Shown here: positions 8,617 through 16,021 of the stretch, one piece after another
Layout of the letters: every line of letters starts with the position of its first letter
How positions within the stretch are numbered: the first letter of the stretch is position 1
NCBI RefSeq assembly: GCF_029892565.1
Contig: NZ_JARXVH010000009.1
Span: 186,001-250,000 of the forward strand
Reading direction: 5' to 3'
Origin: Streptomyces pseudovenezuelae
GTDB taxonomy: Bacteria > Actinomycetota > Actinomycetes > Streptomycetales > Streptomycetaceae
Length of the DNA: 64,000 nt
Notes under the pieces: model-generated
Seen by the model: only the letters and a program-made list of their open reading frames with translations
What the model was told of the DNA's origin: nothing
Database searches by the model: none
Position numbers and translations under genes: made by a program

Positions 8617-9171
8617 GAGCCGCCCGAAGGGGGCCGGTTTCCCGAAGAAGGCTGAGCCCAGCAGCGCCAGACCCAGCGGCGGGTACGGCGACACCAACGG
8701 CTGCGCCCACCACGGGAGTCGGAGGTCCAGGTCACCGGCGTGGGGCTGGGGCAGCAGCCACATCGTGCGGGACGCGAACAGGGCTGGGACCGGCAGGGGG
8801 CGGCCCGCGAGTCGGGCCGACAGGTGGATGAACCACACCAGCAGGAGCGCGTTGCCCGCGAGGAGGACCGCCTTGACGACGGGTACCGGCAGCCAGGACA
8901 GCGGGACGAACAGCAGGGCCGCGAAGGGCGGGTACGTGGCCGGCAACCGCCGGCGCGTGACCGTGAACCCGTAGAGATCGCCGCCGTGGGCGACCGCCGC
9001 TCCCTCGGCCCGGTAGACCAGCGCGTCGGCCATCGGAGCGCCCTGCGCGAGACAGAGGGCGACGAAGGCACCGAACGAAACGGCCGGCAGCGGAAGGGGT
9101 GTTGCCGAGTACGAAAGGGACGTCGCTGAGCGTGAAAGAGGTGTTGCCGAGTGTGACCCACTAGGGTCACG
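8617..9171 (-). pseudogene. GT87 (DUF2029) mannosyltransferase remnant
   Basis: On the minus strand the open frame contains DALVYRAEG, DLYGFTV, TYPPFAALLFVPLSWLPV and a hydrophobic LLAGNALLLVWFIHLSARL, the hallmarks of the N-terminal half of polyprenol-phosphate-mannose GT87 enzymes. It then jumps to a short segment (WWAQPLVSPYPPLGLAL) that looks like the C-terminal loop, and runs on antisense into the XPB gene. A full GT87 enzyme is about 400 aa; only about 160 family-like residues remain, so most of the membrane core is deleted. No convincing start codon or ribosome site is seen. Three 21-bp repeats lie at its 5' end. Confidence 0.65.
9098..9160. repeat. Three tandem 21-bp repeats
   Basis: Units at 9098-9118, 9119-9139 and 9140-9160 share the pattern GGTGTTGCCGAG/CGCTGAG plus a TACGAAAGG or CGTGAAAGA tail; the third diverges where it enters the palindrome at 9153. 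In the minus frame of the GT87 remnant they read SATPLSR, SATSLSY, SATPLPL. A 21-bp period keeps the frame, so the repeat arose within or was tolerated by a coding region. Confidence 0.8.
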
Positions 9172-9191
9172 CGGTGACCCTAGTGGGTCAC
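9153..9191. repeat. Perfect 18-bp inverted repeat with 3-nt spacer
   Basis: The left arm GTGACCCACTAGGGTCAC (9153-9170) and right arm GTGACCCTAGTGGGTCAC (9174-9191) are exact reverse complements around GCG. Each arm is itself an inverted repeat (GTGACC-N6-GGTCAC), so the element holds four GTGACC half sites. It covers the stop codon of the 63-aa gene (9188-9190) and lies just upstream of the GT87 remnant. It could be a factor-independent terminator for the 63-aa gene or an operator; there is no T-tract. Confidence 0.9.
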
Positions 9192-9379
9192 CTGCGGCGT
9201 ACGCCCGCTTCCTCGCCGTACTCGCCGAGTATCGCGACGCTGAAGACCGCACCTGCGAAGACCTTGATCGCACGCAGGGCGTTGCCGACACGGTGGGGGT
9301 GGCTGCCCTCGACGGCCGTGGCACCGCTGGGGCGGGCCTGCCGAGGGGCGGGGGCTGGGGTGAAGGTTGCTGCGCTCAT
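9188..9379 (-). CDS. 63-aa conserved actinomycete protein
   Basis: A small protein with a Pro/Ala-rich N-terminus and a compact C-terminus, RVGNALRAIKVFAGAVFSV followed by AILGEYGEEAGVRRR. I recognise this C-terminal pattern as one that recurs in Streptomyces but know no function. The ATG at 9379 has GGAG 5 nt upstream. A longer frame in the same register runs to 9493 without a better start. The stop codon is inside the large palindrome. One mildly hydrophobic stretch is not long enough to be sure it spans a membrane. Confidence 0.65.
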   Translation of the reverse strand: MSAATFTPAPAPRQARPSGATAVEGSHPHRVGNALRAIKVFAGAVFSVAILGEYGEEAGVRRR

Positions 9380-9691
9380 GTCTCCATGGTGGCTTTTGGC
9401 ACATAAGGAGGGCATCGGTCTGAGGGGCGAAGCGAGGTCGTCGTGTCGTACGACTGTGGGGCGACCCGTTCCCCCACAGGAGGAGGGGAGCATCCCCTAG
9501 GGGTTGGACGCGGCCCCGTTCGTCGGCCCCGTTAATTGGTTGGCCTCCGCCTCCCCGCCTGACCTAGAATCTCCGCTCTTGCCCGCCTCCCTACCCGGAG
9601 TGCCGCCGCCCGGACGGAAACCGGTCGGTATCCAGTAGAGCCGCGCAGTTCGTCCGCGCCGTCCACACCGCAGGCCCTCGGAGGCACCCCC
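9380..9691. other. Intergenic region upstream of helD
   Basis: About 310 bp between the divergent 63-aa gene and helD. A fair promoter for helD is TTGGCC (9540-9545), 19 nt, then TAGAAT (9565-9570). A CCCCTAGGGG palindrome lies at 9494-9503. I looked for the inverted-repeat rifamycin-associated element known upstream of some helR genes and did not see it. Confidence 0.5.
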
Positions 9692-11746
9692 TTGTCCACG
9701 CACGCCCACGACACCCTCGACGACCCCCTCTCCCGAGAGCGCTCCCACCTCGCCTCCTCGCGCGCCGCCCTGCGGGCCATGCGGGAGGACGTCGAGTCGC
9801 TGGACATCCGCGACGTCACCGCGAACTGGGTCAACGCCGAGGTGCTGTCCCGCCAGATCGACGACCGCATCAAGGCGCTCGCCGACCTCAGCGACACCCC
9901 GCTGTTCTTCGGCCGCCTCGACTACCTCCACGCACCCGGCGCCGACCAGGCGGAAGGCGCGGACGGCGAGCGCTTCTACATCGGGCGCCGGCACGTGCAC
10001 GACCACGACGGCGACCCGATGGTCATCGACTGGCGCGCGCCGGTCTCGCAGCCGTTCTACCGGGCGTCCAAGAAGGACCCGCTGGACATCGCGCTGCGCC
10101 GCCGCTTCGGGTACACCGGCGGCGACCTCACGGCGTACGAGGACGAGCACCTCTCCGACCCGGCGGAAGACGCCCGGACCAGCAAGCTGCTCCAGCGGGA
10201 GATCGAGCGCCCGCGCGTAGGTCCGATGCGCGACATCGTGGCGACCATCCAGCCGGAGCAGGACGAGATCGTGCGCAGCGGCCTGGGCGGGACGGTGTGC
10301 GTGCAGGGTGGCCCGGGGACGGGAAAGACGGCCGTCGGTCTGCACCGGGTCGCCTATCTGCTCTACGCCCACCGCGAGCGGCTCGCCCGCACCGGCACCC
10401 TCGTCATCGGGCCGAACCGGTCCTTCCTGCACTACATCGAGCAAGTGCTGCCGGCGCTGGGCGAGTTGAGCGTGCGGCAGGCGACCGTGGACGACCTGGT
10501 CGCGGGGAGCGTCGAGGTGCTGGGTACGGACGACGCGGCGGCGGCGATCATCAAGGGCGACGCGAGGATGGCTCAGGTGCTGCGCCGGGCCGTGTACGCG
10601 CACGTGACCATGCCGACGGAGCAGGTCGTGGTCGTGCGCGGGTCCCGCCGGTGGCGGGTGCCGGCGTACGAACTCGAGGACATCGTGCGGGAGTTGCTGG
10701 ACCGGGGCATCCGCTACGGCGCCGCCCGCGAGGCCCTGCCGCAGCGCATCGCGCATGCCGTGCTGGTGCAGATGGAGCGGTCGGGCGAGGCGCCGGACGA
10801 CCGGGTGCAGGACGCGGTGGCCCGCAACAGCGCGGTCAAGGCCGCGGTGAAGGCCGTATGGCCGCCGGTCGACCCGGCGAAACTCGTGCTGCGGCTGCTC
10901 ACGGACGCGGACTTCCTCGCCGTGCACTCGGACGGGATCCTCACCGAGGACGAGCGGAAGACGATCCTGTGGGCCAGGCCCGTGCGGTCGGTGAAGGCCG
11001 CCAAGTGGGCGCCCGCGGACGCGGTGTTGATCGACGAGACGACGGATCTCGTGCAGCGCACGCACTCGTTGGGGCATGTGGTGCTGGACGAGGCGCAGGA
11101 CCTGTCGCCGATGCAGTACCGGGCGGTGGGGCGGCGCTGCACCACCGGCTCCGCGACCGTCCTGGGCGATCTGGCGCAGGGCACCACGCCCTGGGCGACG
11201 CGGAGTTGGGACGAGGCGCTGGCCCACCTCGGCAAGACGGAGGGCGTCATCGAGGAACTGACGGCCGGTTTCCGCGTGCCGACGGACGTCATCACATACG
11301 CCTCCCGGCTGCTCCCGCACATCGCCCCCGGCCTCACCCCGGTGGCGTCGGTCCGGGAGAACCCGGGCTTCTTCGCGCTCCGCCCGGTCACCGGCACGGC
11401 CGAAGTGGTCGCCGCCTGCGAGGAGTTGCTCGCCCACGAGGGCTCGACGGGCCTGATCTCGGCGGACGCGCGCATCCCGGAACTGGCCGAGGCTTTGACG
11501 GCGGCCGGCCTCGGTCACCTCGCCCCGGGTGAGGAGACGACGGCCGAGACCCGTCTCACCCTGGTCCCCGCGTCCCTCGCCAAGGGCCTGGAGTACGACT
11601 ACGTGGTCCTCGACGAACCGCAGGCCGTGGTCGACGGCGAACCGGACGAACGCACCGGGCTGCGCCGCCTGTACGTGACGCTGACCCGAGCGGTCTCGGG
11701 CCTGATCGTGACGCATGCGAGCGAGTTGCCTGCGCAGCTGACCTGA
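9692..11746 (+). CDS. helD: HelD/HelR-like RNA polymerase-associated SF1 helicase
   Basis: A 684-aa UvrD-like ATPase. Order seen: an N-terminal helical arm (HLASSRAALRAMREDV), a 1A domain with IGRRHVHDHDGDPMVIDWRAP, Walker A QGGPGTGKT near residues 207-215, HVVLDEAQDLSPMQ (Walker B) near 460-470, and a C-terminal 2A segment LTLVPASLAKGLEYDYVVLDE then LRRLYVTLTRAV. HelD proteins bind core RNA polymerase and release it from DNA or recycle it; some confer rifamycin resistance. It starts at TTG 9692 with GGAGG 10 nt upstream. The 3' end is the first unit of a 41-bp tandem repeat that continues past the stop. Confidence 0.92.
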   Translation: MSTHAHDTLDDPLSRERSHLASSRAALRAMREDVESLDIRDVTANWVNAEVLSRQIDDRIKALADLSDTPLFFGRLDYLHAPGADQAEGADGERFYIGRRHVHDHDGDPMVIDWRAPVSQPFYRASKKDPLDIALRRRFGYTGGDLTAYEDEHLSDPAEDARTSKLLQREIERPRVGPMRDIVATIQPEQDEIVRSGLGGTVCVQGGPGTGKTAVGLHRVAYLLYAHRERLARTGTLVIGPNRSFLHYIEQVLPALGELSVRQATVDDLVAGSVEVLGTDDAAAAIIKGDARMAQVLRRAVYAHVTMPTEQVVVVRGSRRWRVPAYELEDIVRELLDRGIRYGAAREALPQRIAHAVLVQMERSGEAPDDRVQDAVARNSAVKAAVKAVWPPVDPAKLVLRLLTDADFLAVHSDGILTEDERKTILWARPVRSVKAAKWAPADAVLIDETTDLVQRTHSLGHVVLDEAQDLSPMQYRAVGRRCTTGSATVLGDLAQGTTPWATRSWDEALAHLGKTEGVIEELTAGFRVPTDVITYASRLLPHIAPGLTPVASVRENPGFFALRPVTGTAEVVAACEELLAHEGSTGLISADARIPELAEALTAAGLGHLAPGEETTAETRLTLVPASLAKGLEYDYVVLDEPQAVVDGEPDERTGLRRLYVTLTRAVSGLIVTHASELPAQLT

Positions 11747-11790
11747 TCGTGGCCCAGGCGGGCGCGCTGCCCGCGCAGTTGGCCTGATCG
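11701..11790. repeat. 41-bp tandem repeat covering the 3' end of helD
   Basis: Unit 1 (11701-11741) and unit 2 (11742-11782) both begin CCTGATCGTG and match at about 32 of 41 positions; CCTGATCG recurs at 11783 and, after 33 nt, at 11816. The unit length is not a multiple of three and the helD stop codon falls at 11744-11746. Unit 2 would re-encode the helD tail (ALPAQLA) in another frame. Confidence 0.75.
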
Positions 11791-11974
11791 ACGACGTGTC
11801 CGGTCCGCGGCCGCGCCTGATCGGCCACGCGCCCGGTCTGTGACTCGCCCGATCCGGCGCGGACTTCGGCGGGCCGCGTCGGGAGGCCGGGAAACCCCGC
11901 CTCGCGTCGTCCGGGCCATCGAGGCGCAGCCGCACGGAGCGGTCGCGCCGAGCGCCCGGTGCCCCCGCCCCCGG

Positions 11975-12676
11975 TCACTTCCCGTCCAGCACCGCCCGCC
12001 ACTCGGCGACCGCCGCCGACGACACCGGCTCGTCCCAGCCGCGCGGGCGGGCCGCGCCGCCGATGTGGAAGGCGTCGAGGCCGGCGGCGCGCAGCGGGGA
12101 CACGTGGTCGAGGCGCAGGCCGCCGCCGACGAGGAGCTGGGGCTCGTACCCGGGCTCCCCGCGGTGCGCCGCCTCGGCGAGCAGCGTGGACAGGCCGTCG
12201 TCGACCCCGGCGGCGGAACCGGCGGTGAGGTAGGTGTCGAGGCCGGGCAGGTCGGCGAGCTGCTTGCGCAGGGCGGTCCGGTCGGCCGCGTGGTCGATGG
12301 CCCGGTGGAACGTCCACCGGCACCCGTCCAACTCCCCGGCCAGCCGCTCCACGACCCCCAGATCCACCCCGCCCCCGGCGTCGAGGAAGCCGAGCACGAA
12401 CTCCTCGGCCCCGGCGTCCCGCATCTCCAGCGCGATCCGGACCAGTCGCTCGACGTCCTCGGCGGGGCCGGCGGCGAAACCGTCGGTGAGTCGCAGCATC
12501 ACGCGCAGATCGATGTCGACGGCGGCCCGGATCCCGGCGAAGGTCCGCACCGACGGGGTGAGCCCGTCGGCCGCCATGTCGGTGATCAGTTCGAGGCGGT
12601 CCGCGCCTCCGGCCTGGGCGGCGACCGCGTCCTCGACGTCGAGGGCGATCACCTCCAGGACTGCACGCGTGCTCAT
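11975..12676 (-). CDS. cutC: CutC family protein
   Basis: A 233-aa TIM-barrel protein. Family landmarks are VLEVIALDVEDAVAAQAGGA at the start, DRLELITDM, GLTPSV, WTFHRAIDH and LLVGGGLR near the C-terminus. CutC was named for copper tolerance, but its enzymatic role is unproven and the copper link is doubtful in many species. The ATG at 12676 has AAGGGG upstream. A DasR-like box lies 35 nt upstream, which would tie it to N-acetylglucosamine metabolism rather than metal stress. Confidence 0.9.
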   Translation of the reverse strand: MSTRAVLEVIALDVEDAVAAQAGGADRLELITDMAADGLTPSVRTFAGIRAAVDIDLRVMLRLTDGFAAGPAEDVERLVRIALEMRDAGAEEFVLGFLDAGGGVDLGVVERLAGELDGCRWTFHRAIDHAADRTALRKQLADLPGLDTYLTAGSAAGVDDGLSTLLAEAAHRGEPGYEPQLLVGGGLRLDHVSPLRAAGLDAFHIGGAARPRGWDEPVSSAAVAEWRAVLDGK

Positions 12677-12710
12677 AGGACCCCTTCCGTCGTGTTCCCC
12701 TGGAGCGGCT

Positions 12711-12726
12711 ACAGGTCTAGTCCAAT
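12711..12726. promoter_or_regulatory. Candidate DasR operator upstream of cutC
   Basis: ACAGGTCTAGTCCAAT matches 12 of 16 positions of the known DasR consensus A(G/C)TGGTCTAGACCA(G/C)T, including the GGTCTAG core. On the minus strand a TACCCT -10 hexamer (12730-12735) lies just upstream, so the box would cover the transcription start of cutC, a position suited to repression. Confidence 0.5.
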
Positions 12727-12852
12727 CTCAGGGTAGCCGGGCGGGCAGGGGACCGCGAGATCGCCCCGTCTCCCTCGTCACGCTTGTCACTTTCGTCACG
12801 CGAAGTCGTCGGGCGGGGCGTCTGAATCCGGTCACTCCAAGACTCTGACCGG

Positions 12853-13524
12853 TCACCCGAAGATCTTCAGCTCCCCCTCCTCCGCCCCGGCCAGCTCGTA
12901 CGAGACCCCCTCCGTCACCGGCCGCCCCGCGTACAGCCGTACGAGCGTGGCGGCCCCGCCGATGTAGCGCGCGGGTGGGCGCGGCGCGGTCACGGCGCCC
13001 AGACGCAGCGGCTCGTCCACGTCGTCGAGGTCGGCGTGCAGCGGCAGGTGCTCCCTCTCCTGGGTGATGCGCACCAGCAGGGTGAGCGCGTCCGGCAGCC
13101 CGGCCCCGGCGTACGCGCCCGGCGCCCCGAGGACCTCGCGCACATCACCGGCGTGCACCCACTCCCCCAGCGCGATCATGTCCAGCTTCCCGCCCGCCTC
13201 GGCGATCACCGGCCCCGCCTCGGTCATCCCGCGCTCCAGCTCGTCGACGACCTGCGCGTTCGTCCACTCGGCCCGCTCGGCGATGTCCCGGTCGTTCGCC
13301 TCGGGCGAGAAGACCCCGCGCTCGAACCGGCTCTCCACCACCCGCATCAGCGCGGCCGAACAGTGCGCGAGCACATCCCGCACCGTCCACTGCGGACAAC
13401 CGACCGTCGGCAGCGCGAAGTCCGCGTCGGGCCGGGTCCGCAGCAGCGGCACGAGGGCGTCGCGCTCGACGCTCAGCAGTCGACCGGGCAGTTCGGGGTC
13501 CCGTACCTGGTATGGATCAGTCAT
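12853..13524 (-). CDS. Maleylpyruvate-isomerase-fold (DinB superfamily) protein
   Basis: A 223-aa protein with the mycothiol-dependent maleylpyruvate isomerase N-terminal fold: TVGCPQWTVRDVLAHCSAALM (helix 2 with its metal-ligand His), GEWVHAGDVREVLG in the later helix with further His/Asp ligands, and a C-terminal domain to residue 223. Such proteins bind a metal and often use mycothiol. The substrate is unknown. ACGCTA (13531-13536, minus-strand TAGCGT) lies 6 nt before the ATG, indicating a leaderless message. It diverges from the HD gene at 13584. Confidence 0.8.
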   Translation of the reverse strand: MTDPYQVRDPELPGRLLSVERDALVPLLRTRPDADFALPTVGCPQWTVRDVLAHCSAALMRVVESRFERGVFSPEANDRDIAERAEWTNAQVVDELERGMTEAGPVIAEAGGKLDMIALGEWVHAGDVREVLGAPGAYAGAGLPDALTLLVRITQEREHLPLHADLDDVDEPLRLGAVTAPRPPARYIGGAATLVRLYAGRPVTEGVSYELAGAEEGELKIFG

Positions 13525-13583
13525 GGATCCACGCTAGGGGGCGGATGGGGACGAGGTCACTGGGGCGCGGGGAGAATGAGGGC

Positions 13584-14240
13584 ATGGCCGATCTCGATGC
13601 CCTGCGTCTGCGCTGGTCCCGTGCTCTGGACGGTGTCCGTACCACGGGCCCCGACCCCCTCCCCTACGCCGACAACCTGCTGGCCCGCTGGCAGGAGCCG
13701 CAGCGCCGCTACCACACGCTCGCGCACCTCACGGCGGTCCTGGACCACATCGACGTACTGGAGGAGTACGCCGAGGATCCGGACCTCGTACGCCTGGCCG
13801 CCTGGTTCCACGACGCGGTCTACCTGCCCGACCGCTCGGAGAACGAGGAGCGCTCGGCCCGTCTCGCGGAGCGCGCCCTGGCCGAGGCCGGGGTGTCGCA
13901 GGACGGGACGGCCGAGGTAGCCCGTCTGGTCCGCCTGACCGTCACCCACGCCCCCGAGCCCGCGGACGCGAACGGCGCCGTCCTGTCCGACGCGGACCTC
14001 GCGATCCTGGCGGCGCCCCCGTCGACGTACGCGGCCTACACGGCGGAGGTCCGCGAGGAGTACCACTTCGTGCCGAACGAGGCGTTCCGGGAGGGCCGTT
14101 CGGCGATTCTCCGTCAACTCATCGATCTTCCGGGGCTGTTCCGCACCCCCTATGGGCAGCGGGAATGGGAGGCGACGGCCCGCTACAACCTCGCCTCGGA
14201 GCTGGAAATGCTGTCGACCACGACGGACCCGGCCACCTAA
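13584..14240 (+). CDS. HD-domain protein, predicted metal-dependent phosphohydrolase
   Basis: A 218-aa protein. The metal site is spread over YHTLAHLTAVLDHID (His), LAAWFHDAVY (the HD pair near residues 72-74) and DADLAILAAP (later Asp), matching the predicted metal-dependent HD hydrolases of Actinobacteria. The substrate is unknown. The ATG at 13584 has GAGAAT (13572-13577) ending 6 nt upstream, so transcription is probably leaderless. Its TAA stop overlaps the -10 element of the next gene. Confidence 0.85.
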   Translation: MADLDALRLRWSRALDGVRTTGPDPLPYADNLLARWQEPQRRYHTLAHLTAVLDHIDVLEEYAEDPDLVRLAAWFHDAVYLPDRSENEERSARLAERALAEAGVSQDGTAEVARLVRLTVTHAPEPADANGAVLSDADLAILAAPPSTYAAYTAEVREEYHFVPNEAFREGRSAILRQLIDLPGLFRTPYGQREWEATARYNLASELEMLSTTTDPAT

Positions 14241-14250
14241 TGTGCGACGC

Positions 14251-15315
14251 ATGCGTGAATGGGGCGTGGAACGGGTGGAAGAAGCCGTCGCGGGCTGTGC
14301 GGCGACGCTGCGGATGGCGCTGGACCGGGACTGGGAGTCGGTGCCGGCCGGGGGGCTGGAGTGGGACTGCCGGCGGACGGCGTTCCACATCGCCGAGGAT
14401 CTGATCGCGTACGCGGGGCAGTTGGCGGGACGCGCGCAGGACGCCTACGTGCCCTTCGAGCTGGTCCCCGAGGAGGACATCGACAACGCGGGCGTCGTGC
14501 AGGTCATCGAGACGACCGGCGCCCTGTTCGCCGCCACGCTCCGCACCACCCCGCGCGAGGTCCGCGCCTTCCACCCGTACCCCTTCCGCAGCGCGAACCG
14601 CGAGGGCTTCGCCGCGATGGGAATGGCGGAGGTGCTGGTGCACACGTACGACATCGCCGAGGGCCTCGGCCTGCCGTACCAACCGCCTTCCGCACTGGCC
14701 GAGTTCGTCGTCACCCGCATCTTCCCGCACGTCCAGCCCGACCCCGATCCGTGGCGCACCCTCCTCCACGCCACCGGCCGCATCCCCCTGCCCGGTCGCG
14801 CCCTGCGCACCGACTGGCGCTGGAACAACAACCTGGTCCTGCACTCCGACCGCCTCACCCTCGAAGGCGTCACCCCCGCGGCCCTCGCCGACCTGGCCAC
14901 GGGCGGCGACGGCGGTTTCAACTGGGTCGTCGGCGGCCCCTATTCGGGGACCCGGGAAGCGTCCGGGATGGTCCTCAAGGCCTACGAAGCAGGCACGCAC
15001 CGACCCGAGTTCGGCCTGTTCGCCCTGATCCGCGAGGACGGCCTCGCGGTCGGCGGCATGGGCTTCCACGGCGTCCCCGACGAGGACGGCCGCGCGGAGG
15101 TCGGCTACGACCTCGTCGAAGGCGCCCGCGGCCGCGGCTACGCGACCGAGGCCCTGCGCGCCCTCTCCCAGTGGGCCCTGGCCCGGGACGACGTGAACTC
15201 CCTCTTCGCGACGATCGACCGGGACAACGTGGCGTCCCAGGCGGTGGTTTCGCGGGTGGGGTACACCAAGGTGGGCGAGGACGAGGAAGAGCTGGCCTAC
15301 GAACTGGGGGGCTGA
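14251..15315 (+). CDS. DinB/MDMPI domain fused to GNAT acetyltransferase
   Basis: A 354-aa two-domain protein. Residues 1-200 are a DinB/maleylpyruvate-isomerase-like helical bundle (CRRTAFHIAEDLIAYAGQL, AEVLVHTYDIAEGL with candidate metal-ligand histidines). Residues about 205-354 are a RimJ/RimL-type GNAT domain (SGMVLKAYEAG, GLAVGGMGFHGV, VEGARGRGYATEALRAL as the acetyl-CoA loop). TAATGT (14238-14243) ends 7 nt before the ATG, so the mRNA is probably leaderless, and this -10 contains the stop codon of the upstream gene. The fusion suggests the helical domain prepares or presents a substrate for acetylation. Confidence 0.85.
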   Translation: MREWGVERVEEAVAGCAATLRMALDRDWESVPAGGLEWDCRRTAFHIAEDLIAYAGQLAGRAQDAYVPFELVPEEDIDNAGVVQVIETTGALFAATLRTTPREVRAFHPYPFRSANREGFAAMGMAEVLVHTYDIAEGLGLPYQPPSALAEFVVTRIFPHVQPDPDPWRTLLHATGRIPLPGRALRTDWRWNNNLVLHSDRLTLEGVTPAALADLATGGDGGFNWVVGGPYSGTREASGMVLKAYEAGTHRPEFGLFALIREDGLAVGGMGFHGVPDEDGRAEVGYDLVEGARGRGYATEALRALSQWALARDDVNSLFATIDRDNVASQAVVSRVGYTKVGEDEEELAYELGG

Positions 15316-15575
15316 ACCCGCCCCTTCGGCCGCCGCAACCCCGCCCCCGTAAGCAACCGCACCACTTCCCGGCTGCTGACCTCCACCGCCCCCGCCCCCA
15401 CCGCGTCCCCGTACCGATGCGACGGCAGGTCGTAGTGGTCCCGCTCGAAGGCACGCCTCGGCACGCCCAACGCCTCGGCGAACACGTGGAGTTCGTCGTA
15501 CGAGACGTCGCTGACGAGGTGGGACCACATGCGGCCGTGGCCGGGCCAGGTCGGGGGGTCGATGTAGATCGTCAC
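15297..15575 (-). CDS. DUF4031 protein
   Basis: A 92-aa protein matching DUF4031 by MTIYIDPPTWPGHGRMWSHL, SYDELHVFAEALGVPRRAF, RDHYDLPSHRY and SSREVVRLL. Function unknown. It begins at GTG 15575, only 7 bp after the stop of the upstream gene (15966-15583), so the two form an operon. The 3' end overlaps the DinB-GNAT gene by 19 bp in convergent orientation. Confidence 0.85.
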   Translation of the reverse strand: MTIYIDPPTWPGHGRMWSHLVSDVSYDELHVFAEALGVPRRAFERDHYDLPSHRYGDAVGAGAVEVSSREVVRLLTGAGLRRPKGRVQPPSS

Positions 15576-15582
15576 GAGCGCC

Positions 15583-15966
15583 TCATGAGGACGTCATCCC
15601 GCCCGTGGCCGGGCCAAGCGTGCCGACCGCCGCGACCTTCACGCCGGCCTGGTGGCAGACCCAGTGCGGGTCGGGGCCCAGTTCGGGCTCGACCTCCAGG
15701 GCATGGGGGTCGCCGGCGCCGCACACCGGGCACAGCGGCCAGCGGCCGTACCGCTCCAGGAGGGCGTCCTGGACGTCCTGGGCGACCAGGCCAGCGACGT
15801 ACTCGGCGCCCTCCGGCCACTGCTCGACCCACCAGCGCCGCTGCACGACGGAGTCCTCGACCAGCGACACCACGTCCGCCTCGGCGACCGCGCCCGCGGC
15901 CAGATCGGCGAGCACGAGGGCGCGTGCCGCGTGCAACGCCTGCTCCAGGGGGTCGATGAGGTCCAT
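15583..15966 (-). CDS. Hypothetical protein with CPVC zinc-knuckle
   Basis: A 127-aa protein of unknown function. The N-terminal half is helical (LEQALHAARALVLADLAAG, VVSLVEDSVVQRRWWVEQW); the C-terminal half has WPLCPVCGAGDPHAL and WVCHQAG, likely a small zinc-binding unit. CACAAT on the minus strand (15973-15978) ends 6 nt before the ATG, suggesting a leaderless message divergent from the RpiR regulator. It shares an operon with DUF4031. Confidence 0.7.
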   Translation of the reverse strand: MDLIDPLEQALHAARALVLADLAAGAVAEADVVSLVEDSVVQRRWWVEQWPEGAEYVAGLVAQDVQDALLERYGRWPLCPVCGAGDPHALEVEPELGPDPHWVCHQAGVKVAAVGTLGPATGGMTSS

Positions 15967-15985
15967 GCCCCTATTGTGCGCACTC

Positions 15986-16021
15986 TTGACCACAACACCG
16001 AGCCGAAAATATCTTTCATAC
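15986..16021 (+). promoter_or_regulatory. Promoter and palindromic operator of the rpiR-murQ-PTS cluster
   Basis: TTGACC (15986-15991), an 18-nt spacer and TATCTT (16010-16015) end 6 nt before the GTG at 16022, so transcription should begin on or next to the start codon. The inverted repeat GAAAATATCTTTC (16005-16017) covers the -10. An operator here fits autoregulation by the RpiR-type repressor. Confidence 0.65.

Noticed and set aside
9098..9160. Short tandem repeats considered as a CRISPR array
   Set aside because: The units are 21 bp, contiguous without spacers, and keep a reading frame.
9174..9500. A plus-strand 108-codon frame starting inside the palindrome
   Set aside because: The minus-strand 63-aa gene covers the same DNA with a ribosome site and a recognisable conserved C-terminus.
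9401..9691. Search for a rifamycin-associated element before helD
   Set aside because: No inverted repeat of that type was found, so rifamycin induction cannot be supported.
9497..11935. An 812-codon open frame opposite helD
   Set aside because: It is a shadow of helD, which has complete helicase motifs on the plus strand.
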